Shown here: piece by piece, positions 10,131-19,074 of the stretch
Position numbering within the stretch: the first letter of the stretch is position 1
Layout: each line of letters begins with the position of its first letter
Source of the DNA: Phycisphaerae bacterium
GTDB lineage: Bacteria > Planctomycetota > Phycisphaerae > Sedimentisphaerales > Anaerobacaceae
Assembly (NCBI GenBank): GCA_030601745.1
Contig: JAUWBI010000008.1
Span: 1 to 64,000 of the forward strand
Reading direction: 5' to 3'
DNA: 64,000 nucleotides
The notes under the pieces: model-generated
Database searches by the model: none
Seen by the model: only the letters and a program-made list of their open reading frames with translations
What the model was told of the DNA's origin: nothing
Position numbers and translations under genes: made by a program

Positions 10131-10222
10131 GTGTATTTTTTTATCCTTTCAAAAAGACCCCTGCTGAGGGTTACGCATTTCCCTCGCCTCCTGGAACCGG
10201 AAAACGCAAGCAGGGGCTTTTT
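10131..10222 (+). ncRNA. Candidate small structured RNA ending in an intrinsic terminator-like stem
   Basis: Outer stem CCCCTGCT (10158-10165)/AGCAGGGG (10209-10216), inner GAGGG/CCCTC, then CTTTTTATT; no ORF; promoter just upstream. Confidence 0.5.
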
Positions 10223-10509
10223 ATTGAATCGCCTCAAGAAAAGCGCTGTTCTGCCTAAAAACTTGACTAAAACCGGCTGTTTTCTTCCTTGATTTTGCAG
10301 GTTAGCCCGGATATAATTGTATCACCTTAATTAACTTTACCAGAGACTGGAGGTTGGTGATAAATGAGACTTTATAATATGAATTCCGCGAAATTTTATG
10401 AGGCGATAACGGTGCGCACAGTGTGCACCGTGAAATATTAACAGTTCCCTGCTGGAGTTTATCCCGCACAAGGATGCGGGGCAGGGACAAGTTTGAAAGG
10501 AGAAAAGCA

Positions 10510-11103
10510 ATGAACGAACGAAGAACTGCAAAAGTGAAGGTGAGCTTGGGAAAGACCGTGTTTTTAATGACAGCCATCCTCATCATTTGGAGCGGCTCGG
10601 CAGCAGCTCAGCAAAGCCTCCGTGACCTTGCGAAAGAATACGGGTCTGACTGGTTGGCTGGCCGATGGACTGCCACAACCGACAACGGTACAAAGATCCT
10701 GTTAGTGTACAGGTGGGAACTTAACGGACATCTCTTGACTGCTGATTTCAAGATGGGTGAGTATGCCTCCCGCGGCATGATCTTTTACGTGCCGGGCGAG
10801 GAAAAGGCCACCGAGGTGGGCATTGACAACAGAGGTGGCAGGACCAAGGGAACATGGGAAGCGCAGGATGGCAAGCTTGTCTCGAAAAGGGAGCATGTTG
10901 ATGCTGAGGGCAATGTACGAAAGAGTGCTACCGTCTATACGAAAGTGGATGCTAAGACGATAAAAATCGCACTCTATGGCCTGGACCAGGACGGTGAGCT
11001 TGCTGATGAGCCGTGGTTCACCATGGACTTCAAGCGCAAAGCCGGCAAGACCAGTAAGAAAACAGATAAGCCCGCTGGTGAATCCCAAAAGAAATCCAAC
11101 TGA
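10510..11103 (+). CDS. Hypothetical secreted protein
   Basis: N-terminal hydrophobic signal FLMTAILIIWSGSAAAQQ; SD gaaaggag; start moved from 10423. Confidence 0.75.
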   Translation: MNERRTAKVKVSLGKTVFLMTAILIIWSGSAAAQQSLRDLAKEYGSDWLAGRWTATTDNGTKILLVYRWELNGHLLTADFKMGEYASRGMIFYVPGEEKATEVGIDNRGGRTKGTWEAQDGKLVSKREHVDAEGNVRKSATVYTKVDAKTIKIALYGLDQDGELADEPWFTMDFKRKAGKTSKKTDKPAGESQKKSN

Positions 11104-11209
11104 CAACTACTACGGGCAGTGCGATGTGCCTGAGATATACAGATTTGGTGGCCTTGCAGCCGGAGGCATCCACAGCCTTGGTCTTGTTATATGCACGGGG
11201 CGACTGATA

Positions 11210-11281
11210 ATGGATTTTAATAATGATTGCTTTGTCGATTTTGGTAATTTTGCTCTCTTTGGTGACCAGTGGTTGCAGTGA
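11210..11281 (+). pseudogene. Orphan dockerin-like C-terminal remnant
   Basis: Reads MDFNNDCFVDFGNFALFGDQWLQ*, preceded by RCC1-like LAAGGIHSLGLV, no 5' gene body. Confidence 0.5.
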
Positions 11282-11522
11282 GGCAAGTAGTCCTTTCGAC
11301 ACGGGGTGCCGTTGGTAATGAGTTAGCAAATAACGCCCGGCGGAGCCGGGGGCTAAACATAATTGAGATTGCCGCGCATCGCTTCGCGATGCTCGCAATG
11401 ACAATTTTCAAATAGATGGCTCGAATACTGCCCGTATGATTGGCAGCTAAAATGAGAGTATTTGTTTACCGCTGAGAACGCTCCCCGTTTCCACGGGGAC
11501 AGGCGAGAGCGCAGGGAGGATA

Positions 11523-11690
11523 GACGACGGACGACAGACGACGGAGGACAGAGGACGGAGGGCAGAGGACGGAGGGCAGAGGGCGGACGACAGATGACAG
11601 AGGACGGAGGAGGGACGAGGGACGAAAGACGAGGGAGGACAGAGGACGGAGGGCAGAGGGCGGATAGTGAATATCGAATATCGAATATCG
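11523..11690. repeat. 24-unit array of period-7 degenerate repeats
   Basis: GACGACG GACGACA GACGACG GAGGACA GAGGACG GAGGGCA ... AATATCG x3, phase kept throughout. Confidence 0.95.
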
Positions 11691-11751
11691 AACAAGGAAT
11701 GGGGAAGTGGAAGAACGGTGGACAGTGAGGGGAAATAAGGTAAGTGTGAAA

Positions 11752-13782
11752 ATGGTAGCTTATACAATCAGAGATTTGCAGAGAGTTTTGTGGGTTGGTG
11801 TGATAAGCATTGCGGCGCTCTGGGCTGGAGTAAGCGCCGGGGAAGAGCAGAAGCCGCCGTGGGAAGGTCAGTACAAAATCCGGGCGCACGAGAAGGAGCG
11901 CCTTACGGCGGCTGATGTGGTCGGGCCGGATGGTCTGGTATATCCGAACTGGACCCGGTGCGGTGTGCAGGGCGGGATTGGCCGCGTGAAAATCTTCGCA
12001 AGCATCGAGGACTTCGGCGGCAAAGCAAACGATAATCTGGACGATTCGGTCGCGCTCGATAAGGCGTGTCGAGCAGCAGGTAAAAATGGAGGCGGGGCCG
12101 TGGTGTTAGGCGCAGGGACGTATTATCTGGACTGGCCGGTGACGGTGCGCCATAACAACGTGGTCATTCGAGGACGAGGCAGTAACAAAACGAGATTGAT
12201 TTTCCGCTATGCGATACCGAAGAACGGCGTAGGTTTCTATACGCTGAAACCCGGCAGTCGCGTTGGTAAGAATACGCGGATAGAAATACACTGTCGGCCT
12301 GGCGGACTTATGAAAATGACGATTATGGCGGACGACGCTGTGATTCAAAGATGGCAGCGCAGTATGCACTCCGGCAATACGTTTGCCTGCGCTGCGAGGG
12401 GCCGGGATGTCATCAGCAAAGTCGGTGACGGTGAGCACACGCTCAAGGGTATTGCGGAGTATAAGGACGGCAGCAAGCTGACAGGTGAGATTAAGGTCGT
12501 GGTGGATTCATCCCGCCCCTCCGAGGGGTTGGATTCATCCCGCCCCTCCGAGGGGCTGGATTCATCCTTCATTGACAGACGCCCCGTCCCGAGCAGACAA
12601 GGTGCCATCACCTTCGAGGGACGGGGATGGACGGGGAGGAAAATCAAACTGGCGCGTGACGGCAAACGTGGTGACCTGACACTTACGCTGGAAAACGCAA
12701 AAGGACTGAGGGTGGGCGACTGCCTTTACATTGAAGGCCCGGCCACGGCTCGCTGGAAGAAACTTACGAAGAACGCCTGCCTGTGGGGTGCGTATCGCTG
12801 CTATGAGGTTATCATCAAGAAGGTCGAAGGCAATACCATTACTATTAATCAGCCGCTTCGCATTGAATTTCCGGTTATCGATGGTTCCTTTGTGCAGAAA
12901 ATCGTGCCGATACAACGCTGCGGGATTGAGGACTTATATATAGAGCAGACTGAAAATCTGTGGATAAGCAGCGTGATGTTCTATCATGCGTGGAACTGCT
13001 GGGCGCGTGGTGTTACGGTGAAGATGTGCGGTCGGTTTCCGGTGTACGGCAGTATGGCAAAGTGGTGCGAGATTCGCGATTGTATCTTCGACGACGCCTG
13101 GTTCAAGGGCGGGGGCGGGACGGCATATACGGGCTGGGACAGATGCTGGGACTGCCTCATCGAGAATGTCGAGACGTTCAAGATGCGGCATGGGCCTCTG
13201 TTTCAGTGGGGGGCCAGCGGTAACGTGATTCGCAAGAGCGTCTTTCACGAGAGCGACGCCCAATGGCACTCGGGATGGACGAACGAGAACCTGATGGAGC
13301 AGTGCGTCATCACGTCGGTAAGGGGTCACGGCGGGTATGGGTTCGGTATGTGGGCTTCGCCGCCGGAGGACAAGGCGCACGGTCCGAACGGCCCGCGCAA
13401 CGTGGTTTACAACTGTGACGTCAGCTCAGAGAAGGCGGGAGTGTGGATGGGCGGGATGAACGAAAACTGGCTGATTGTTTACAGCCGTTTTGTGGTCGAG
13501 CGTGGCCAGGGGGTGTTCGCTAAAACGGCGAGCTTCGACCACGTTATCAAGGACAATGTTTTCGTGCTCAAGGACAAGTTGTCGCCGATGGTATTTCTGG
13601 CTTCTGCGGACTGCATTGGGGTGGAGATAATCGGCAACCGTCTGTACGGGGGGAATGGAAGGATTTCCGCCGGCAGAGGTAAGCCGGGGCGGGTCGAAGG
13701 GAACCGGGCGCTGCCGCTTGGTGAGGCGCCAAAACCGAGACCTGCGGTGCCGTCGATTTACGAGTGGCAAAAGGCACGGTAA
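11752..13782 (+). CDS. Secreted right-handed beta-helix (pectate-lyase-fold) protein
   Basis: ASIEDFGGKANDNLDDSVALDKAC motif, repetitive beta-helix C-terminal half, signal peptide. Confidence 0.85.
   Translation: MVAYTIRDLQRVLWVGVISIAALWAGVSAGEEQKPPWEGQYKIRAHEKERLTAADVVGPDGLVYPNWTRCGVQGGIGRVKIFASIEDFGGKANDNLDDSVALDKACRAAGKNGGGAVVLGAGTYYLDWPVTVRHNNVVIRGRGSNKTRLIFRYAIPKNGVGFYTLKPGSRVGKNTRIEIHCRPGGLMKMTIMADDAVIQRWQRSMHSGNTFACAARGRDVISKVGDGEHTLKGIAEYKDGSKLTGEIKVVVDSSRPSEGLDSSRPSEGLDSSFIDRRPVPSRQGAITFEGRGWTGRKIKLARDGKRGDLTLTLENAKGLRVGDCLYIEGPATARWKKLTKNACLWGAYRCYEVIIKKVEGNTITINQPLRIEFPVIDGSFVQKIVPIQRCGIEDLYIEQTENLWISSVMFYHAWNCWARGVTVKMCGRFPVYGSMAKWCEIRDCIFDDAWFKGGGGTAYTGWDRCWDCLIENVETFKMRHGPLFQWGASGNVIRKSVFHESDAQWHSGWTNENLMEQCVITSVRGHGGYGFGMWASPPEDKAHGPNGPRNVVYNCDVSSEKAGVWMGGMNENWLIVYSRFVVERGQGVFAKTASFDHVIKDNVFVLKDKLSPMVFLASADCIGVEIIGNRLYGGNGRISAGRGKPGRVEGNRALPLGEAPKPRPAVPSIYEWQKAR
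12504..12567. repeat. In-frame tandem 27-bp palindromic repeat within CDS
   Basis: ggattcatcccgcccctccgagggg[tt/ct] x2 then ggattcatcc. Confidence 0.95.
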
Positions 13783-14041
13783 GAGGGTAACCGAAAACGA
13801 CGGCGGGGGGCGATTTTAATTGACTATTTGCGATTGCCGATTTACTCCGCCACACGGACGGCGGACTTTCAGCGCTGCGATGCTCGCAATGACCAAAACA
13901 AGGAATGGCTAAGAGCAGGCAGAGCCATAGTAAGGTCAGGTTTTTCATTTTAGTCACCTCCTGTACTGAAGATTGCCGGAACAGTCTTAAATTTAATTAT
14001 AACGTTTTTGTTTGATAATGAAGGGGTTTTTGTAGGTATTT

Positions 14042-14557
14042 TTAGGGCCAGAAGGCGGCGACGGCGACGATAAGCCAGATGAGGATGCCCATCGCAAATT
14101 TGGTGGTAATGCCGAGGAATTCGCCGAGCCCGGCACCGACTGCGAAGCGAAGCGAACGGTCCATTTTCTTTCCTCGTGAGAATTCCAGTCCCCATACGCA
14201 TAATCCCGCGCCGAGACAGGCACCGAGCAGTGTGCCGAGAAAAGGGACGGGGATGAGGAAGGTGCCGAGCAGAGCGCCTGTTACGGCACCAAAAAGCGCT
14301 ACGATTGAGCCGGGCCAACTTGCACCTGATTTTTTTGCCCCGGCCAGGCCGGCAAAGAATTCAAGCAGCTCGCCGAGGACAGCTAAGGCTATTACGGCAA
14401 TCAATGTATAGATTGAGAAGACGCCGTCATCCCACCGCCACCAGGCGAACAGGCAGGTCGCAGTGACGATGAGCCAATTGCCCGGCAGGCCGAAAACGAC
14501 CAGGACCAGGCAAACCGCGTTGAGCAGAATCAGGATGGTTGACCAGAGATAAAGCAT
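14042..14557 (-). CDS. DUF456-like membrane protein
   Basis: Gly-rich multi-TM; VFGLPGNWLI, GEFLEF-like and GLEF motifs. Confidence 0.8.
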   Translation of the reverse strand: MLYLWSTILILLNAVCLVLVVFGLPGNWLIVTATCLFAWWRWDDGVFSIYTLIAVIALAVLGELLEFFAGLAGAKKSGASWPGSIVALFGAVTGALLGTFLIPVPFLGTLLGACLGAGLCVWGLEFSRGKKMDRSLRFAVGAGLGEFLGITTKFAMGILIWLIVAVAAFWP

Positions 14558-14623
14558 TGATTAATTGTAAAGCAAGAACGAAAAAGAGAAAAGGAAATTC
14601 GTGGGCAGCAAGTGAAACAGGAG

Positions 14624-14651
14624 GAATATCGAATATCGAGTGTCGAATGTC
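14624..14651. repeat. Period-7 tract (GAATATC GAATATC GAGTGTC GAATGTC)
   Basis: Direct reading. Confidence 0.85.
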
Positions 14652-14673
14652 GAATGGAGAAGGGCAAGAGGGC

Positions 14674-16533
14674 TTACACGTTTGCATCTCTTTTTCTTGT
14701 GGATAGAAGGATTAAGTTTCGTATTTCGGCGGGGTCCCTGGCGGTGAGCCATCGCTGCTCGAACTGCTTTTCCTGCGCAATCTGGGCGATAGCCATCAGG
14801 GCCCGCAGGTGATAATTTCTCTGGTCTTTGCTGCCAGTCAGGACGAACATTACCTTGACTGGGTCCGGCGCGTGCGGGAAGTCAATGCCATCAACGGCGC
14901 GGACGAGTAAAATATCGAATTTGTTTTCGCCTTCCACTACTATGTGCGGTATGGCAAAGCCCGGCTGAATAACGGTGCCGCCCTCTGCTTCACGATGGAG
15001 GAATTTCTCGAAAAGTACGTATTCATTTGTCCCCAGCCGTTCGGCCAGGATGGCGGAGACCTGTCGGAAGATTTTTTCGGCACTTGTTTTGCCCTGGATG
15101 TCCAGGATTTCACAATCCTTTATAAGCTGGTCGAATCTGTCCTCAACAATCTCGTCCCGCTCAATGATAATCTCCCTTAACTCATCCGGTAAAGTGGCGT
15201 CAACCAGCTCTCTGGCGGTAACGCGTTCAATAACATGGACGAGGGCCGCGCGGCGGCTTACTCTGCTCTTGGCGTAAATTAGATACCAGACGAAGGCACA
15301 AGCGATAAAAATTGCAGTTATTAAAAGAGGGCCCCAGCCCATTTGAAAGATAAGAAATCCATATCCGCCGACCGCTAATATCTGGGCCCAGGGATAAAGG
15401 GGAGAGCGAAATTTTGGTCGATAACTCTGTATCCTGCTTTCCCGCATAACAATAACGGAGAGATTCACAAATAGAAACAGTAGAATCTTTAGAGTAGATG
15501 CCGTCTTGACCAAATCCTCCAGGCGCAAGAATAAGATGACTATAATCATAAAAGCAGCGGTAACGATTATAGAAAAATGAGGGGTTTTTGTTCTGGCATT
15601 TACTCTCTGAAGAAATTTGGGTAAGAGGTAATCGCGACTCATAGCCATAGAATCTCGGGAAGCTGTTAAGATGCCGGCATTGGCTGTGGAGGCAAAGGCC
15701 AAAACGGCGGCAAAGGCCAGAATCAGGCTGCCATAATTTCCCATAAAAGTGCCGGCGCCAAGCGAAATTGGGGTGAGAGAATTTGAGAGCTGCGTGGAAT
15801 CGAGCAATCCCACTGTTACGAAAACAACTGCAGCATAAAGAACCATCACAACGCCGAAAGCGAGAAACATCCCCAGGGGGATATTGCGTCCCGGATTTTT
15901 GACCTCTTCGGCAACACATGCTATCTTTGTTAAACCTCCGAATGAAACAAAAACAAGACCTGCGGTAGCAACAACGGAGCCCAAGCCGAAAGGCATAAAG
16001 GGAGTGAATCTGTCCGGTTGAACAGATATGAAGCCGCGAAGGACATATAAGAGGAGTATGCCGATGAGAGAAAGAACCAATGCTACCTGGAATCTGCCGG
16101 TATGTTTGGCACCGATGATATTAACAAGCATAAAGAAGAGACAGCATCCCACAGCAATAAGTTTTATTTGTGTCTTTGTAATACCGGGGTTAATCAGCGT
16201 AGCAAATATGCCCAGGCCGAGAAGGGCAAAGGCACTTTTGAAACTCAAGGAGAACCAACTGGCAAATCCGCCAATGGTGCCTATGGGAGCACCCATACTT
16301 CTCTCAATAAAAAAATAGACTCCGCCTGCTTTTGGCATAGCGGTAGCGAGTTCTGCCTTTGCAAGCATGGCCGGGAAGACGAGGATGCCGGCCAAAATAT
16401 AAGAGAAGACCACAGCAGGGCCGGCTTTTGCGTAAGCAATGGCAGGCAGAATAAATAGGCCTGAACTTATCATAGCGCCGGCTGCCACGGCAAATACATC
16501 AAGAGAACCAAGCTGTTTCTTTAGCTGAGGTAT
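14674..16533 (-). CDS. APC-family amino-acid permease fused to a C-terminal PTS EIIA-like domain
   Basis: N-terminal APC motif GAMISSGLFILP; C-terminal GFAIPHIVV with EIIA-type His; N-terminus extended upstream of the ORF-track start (16488). Confidence 0.85.
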   Translation of the reverse strand: MPQLKKQLGSLDVFAVAAGAMISSGLFILPAIAYAKAGPAVVFSYILAGILVFPAMLAKAELATAMPKAGGVYFFIERSMGAPIGTIGGFASWFSLSFKSAFALLGLGIFATLINPGITKTQIKLIAVGCCLFFMLVNIIGAKHTGRFQVALVLSLIGILLLYVLRGFISVQPDRFTPFMPFGLGSVVATAGLVFVSFGGLTKIACVAEEVKNPGRNIPLGMFLAFGVVMVLYAAVVFVTVGLLDSTQLSNSLTPISLGAGTFMGNYGSLILAFAAVLAFASTANAGILTASRDSMAMSRDYLLPKFLQRVNARTKTPHFSIIVTAAFMIIVILFLRLEDLVKTASTLKILLFLFVNLSVIVMRESRIQSYRPKFRSPLYPWAQILAVGGYGFLIFQMGWGPLLITAIFIACAFVWYLIYAKSRVSRRAALVHVIERVTARELVDATLPDELREIIIERDEIVEDRFDQLIKDCEILDIQGKTSAEKIFRQVSAILAERLGTNEYVLFEKFLHREAEGGTVIQPGFAIPHIVVEGENKFDILLVRAVDGIDFPHAPDPVKVMFVLTGSKDQRNYHLRALMAIAQIAQEKQFEQRWLTARDPAEIRNLILLSTRKRDANV

Positions 16534-16626
16534 CTTAAAACCTCCCTGTTATTGCTCTTATCTTGAATAAATAGTGCATAAGTCATAAGAGCATAATTTG
16601 GTTCTGCTCTTGTGCTCTTATTTCGT

Positions 16627-16653
16627 ATTATACCAGGATGCTGTAGTTTTCAA
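16627..16653 (-). promoter_or_regulatory. sigma70-like promoter for the APC-EIIA gene (TTGAAA-N15-TATAAT)
   Basis: -10 TATAAT (plus ATTATA 16627-16632), -35 TTGAAA (plus TTTCAA 16648-16653). Confidence 0.4.
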
Positions 16654-16776
16654 CAAAAATACCAATTGGTTGGACAAAACCCGCTGCGTGTATTATTATA
16701 GTTCATAGATTCGGCTTACAGTATAACCCCTAAAGCGTTGAGGGTGAATCGCATTTTTTACTGAGAACAAAGTTAG

Positions 16777-18186
16777 ATGATTAGTAGAAGAGCTTTCCTC
16801 GGTTCCATTGCGGGCGGTGCTGTGGCTATGGCTCTGCCACGGGATTTCTTTTTGAAGAAGAAGGGCACAGCCAGGCCGAACGTTATCCTTTGTATGGCAG
16901 ATGATATGGGCTGGGGTGACACCGGGTTTAACGGCAATAAAATCATTAAGACTCCGAACCTGGATGCAATGGCGGAAGCGGGGATTCGATTTACGCGTTT
17001 TTATTCTGCCGCGCCGGTGTGTTCGCCCACTCGCGGAAGCTGTCTTACAGGCCGGCATCCATATCGATATGGAATCTTTTCTGCAAATGTCGGGCATATG
17101 CGCAAGGAAGAAATTACCTTAGCGGAAGCTTTGAAGACGCAAGGGTACGTAACAGGTCATTTCGGCAAATGGCACTTGGGGACACTGCTTCCAGACTTTT
17201 CAGGGAAAGGGTCAAGGCGAAAACCCAAGGAAAATTATATGACGCCGGCTATGAGCGGATTCGATGAATGGTTCTCCACTGAGTATGCGGTAGCTACGTG
17301 GGACCCATACGATCCGGTCAACGTGCATGGGAGAAAGTTTGACGTGCGGGCGCTTTATTGGCACAACGGCAAAAACGTTACCGAGGAACTCAAGGGAGAT
17401 GATTCGCGAATCATTATGGACCGCGTAGTTGGCTTTATCCGGAAAGCCGCAAAGAATAAGGAGCCGTTTTTTGCTGTTATCTGGTTTCACGCCCCGCACT
17501 TGCCGGTCGTGGCTGGTACGGAATACAGGACGGTGTATTCGCAGTACAGCGAAGACGAGCAGCACTACTATGGATGTATCACCGCTCTGGATGAGCAGGT
17601 GGGTCGGCTTCGCAAGGAGCTGCGCGCCGCGGGCATCGCCGGTAATACGATGGTGTGGTTTTGCAGCGATAACGGGCCGGAAGGAAAAGACGGAAAGCAC
17701 GGCCGGACCCGTGGTTCAGCGGGGCCGCTGCGCGGGCGCAAACGCAGCTTGTTCGAAGGCGGAGTTCGTGTGCCGGGTTTATTGGAATGGCCTGTGCGCG
17801 TTAAGGGTGGGCGCGTGACGGACATTCCTTGCTGCACATCGGACTACTTCCCGACCGTTCTGGACGTGCTTGGCTTCAAAATGAAGGGGCAGCCGGAACC
17901 CATTGACGGCGTCAGTCTTTTGCCACTGATTGAGGGAAAAATGACTAAGCGTCCCGTACCCATCGGGTTTGAATCCGGCAGACAGGTATCGCTTACGGAC
18001 AACCGCTACAAGCTGATTTCCCAGAACAAGGGCAAGAGCTATATGCTCTTTGACCTGATTGAGGACCCCGGCGAGACAAAGGACCTGTCGGCGGAAAAGC
18101 CGGAGATTTTACGAGCGATGAAGGCGACGCTTGAGCAGTGGCGTAAATCGTGCAATGACAGCCTTGCGGGTAAAGATTATAAGTAG
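16777..18186 (+). CDS. Tat-exported arylsulfatase-like sulfatase (CSPTR)
   Basis: Tat-like SRRAFLG; CSPTRGSCLTGRHP; GKWHLG. Confidence 0.94.
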   Translation: MISRRAFLGSIAGGAVAMALPRDFFLKKKGTARPNVILCMADDMGWGDTGFNGNKIIKTPNLDAMAEAGIRFTRFYSAAPVCSPTRGSCLTGRHPYRYGIFSANVGHMRKEEITLAEALKTQGYVTGHFGKWHLGTLLPDFSGKGSRRKPKENYMTPAMSGFDEWFSTEYAVATWDPYDPVNVHGRKFDVRALYWHNGKNVTEELKGDDSRIIMDRVVGFIRKAAKNKEPFFAVIWFHAPHLPVVAGTEYRTVYSQYSEDEQHYYGCITALDEQVGRLRKELRAAGIAGNTMVWFCSDNGPEGKDGKHGRTRGSAGPLRGRKRSLFEGGVRVPGLLEWPVRVKGGRVTDIPCCTSDYFPTVLDVLGFKMKGQPEPIDGVSLLPLIEGKMTKRPVPIGFESGRQVSLTDNRYKLISQNKGKSYMLFDLIEDPGETKDLSAEKPEILRAMKATLEQWRKSCNDSLAGKDYK

Positions 18187-18234
18187 CAGTCTAAATGCTT
18201 TATGTTCTGCGATACTTATAAGAAAGAGGATATT

Positions 18235-19074
18235 ATGGCCAAGAAGAAAAAAAGGACAGTGGTTGGTTCCCCTCTGACGCCTGGTTTGCTAAGAGAATTG
18301 GGTGCCATTCGTGAATTCGTGTTTGCATCTGAAGATTTCAAGCCGGGTGGAAATTGGGTGAATACGTACCGGATATGGACGTGTCACGGGTATCGTGAAA
18401 GCGGCAACTATAATGTTGGGTTTGTGCGAATTGAACGAGCTGCCAGCAAATCAAAAGAGGAATTCATGCTCATTGTTCAGCAGCAAGTGGTACAGGTAGA
18501 CGGGATACTGAACGTTATTGATGCCCAGATGATATGCCTCAACGACCAATTGGCCTCTCCCATCGAATGGCATTTGTCCAGTCGTTTTGCCAACCCGGAT
18601 GGGCGGGCCGTCAGCGAGCTTGGGACTGAGGAGACAGTCCTCATCAAGGGCAATGTGATGAGCGTGAAAGCTGGTGGGCGCAGCTTCAAACAGAAAGTTG
18701 CCGGTCGGCCCAGTTGTGATTGGTGCTTGTTTGAGGCGGTGCAGCGTCTGAAGTTCGATAAAAAATCTTCTCTGGCCTTTGACATACTCGAAGGCCTGAG
18801 TCTTTTGAAGGAAGGCCAGCATTTATCCTACCGCGGAGTTTACCCGATGAAAATCGGAGGGAAGGAAGCTCGCCTGCATCGATTTGACCAAATAGGAGAA
18901 GGTGTTCTTCCCTACGAATACTGGCTGGATGACAACCACAGACTGCTGGCGGCCATCTCGATGCATAAGGCATATATTCTGGATGAGCGGGCGGAGAAAG
19001 CCATTAGACAAAGGACGGAACAAGTACGAAAGTCTTACGAAAGAATTAGAAGCGCGAGAAGGAAGAAAAGCTAA
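18235..19074 (+). CDS. Hypothetical protein
   Basis: Long ORF between sulfatases, overlaps the next start; internal Met preferred. Confidence 0.7.
   Translation: MAKKKKRTVVGSPLTPGLLRELGAIREFVFASEDFKPGGNWVNTYRIWTCHGYRESGNYNVGFVRIERAASKSKEEFMLIVQQQVVQVDGILNVIDAQMICLNDQLASPIEWHLSSRFANPDGRAVSELGTEETVLIKGNVMSVKAGGRSFKQKVAGRPSCDWCLFEAVQRLKFDKKSSLAFDILEGLSLLKEGQHLSYRGVYPMKIGGKEARLHRFDQIGEGVLPYEYWLDDNHRLLAAISMHKAYILDERAEKAIRQRTEQVRKSYERIRSARRKKS

Noticed and set aside
10158-10216. c-di-GMP riboswitch
   Set aside because: ACGCA and ACGCAAGC resemble parts of the motif, but the GGGCAAACC core and overall fold do not match, and no ORF follows closely.
11523-11690. CRISPR array
   Set aside because: 7-bp contiguous units without spacers; no cas genes in the window.
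11353-11889. Pro/Ser-rich minus-strand ORFs over the heptamer array
   Set aside because: Open frames result from the period-7 purine-rich repeat, overlapping the beta-helix gene start.
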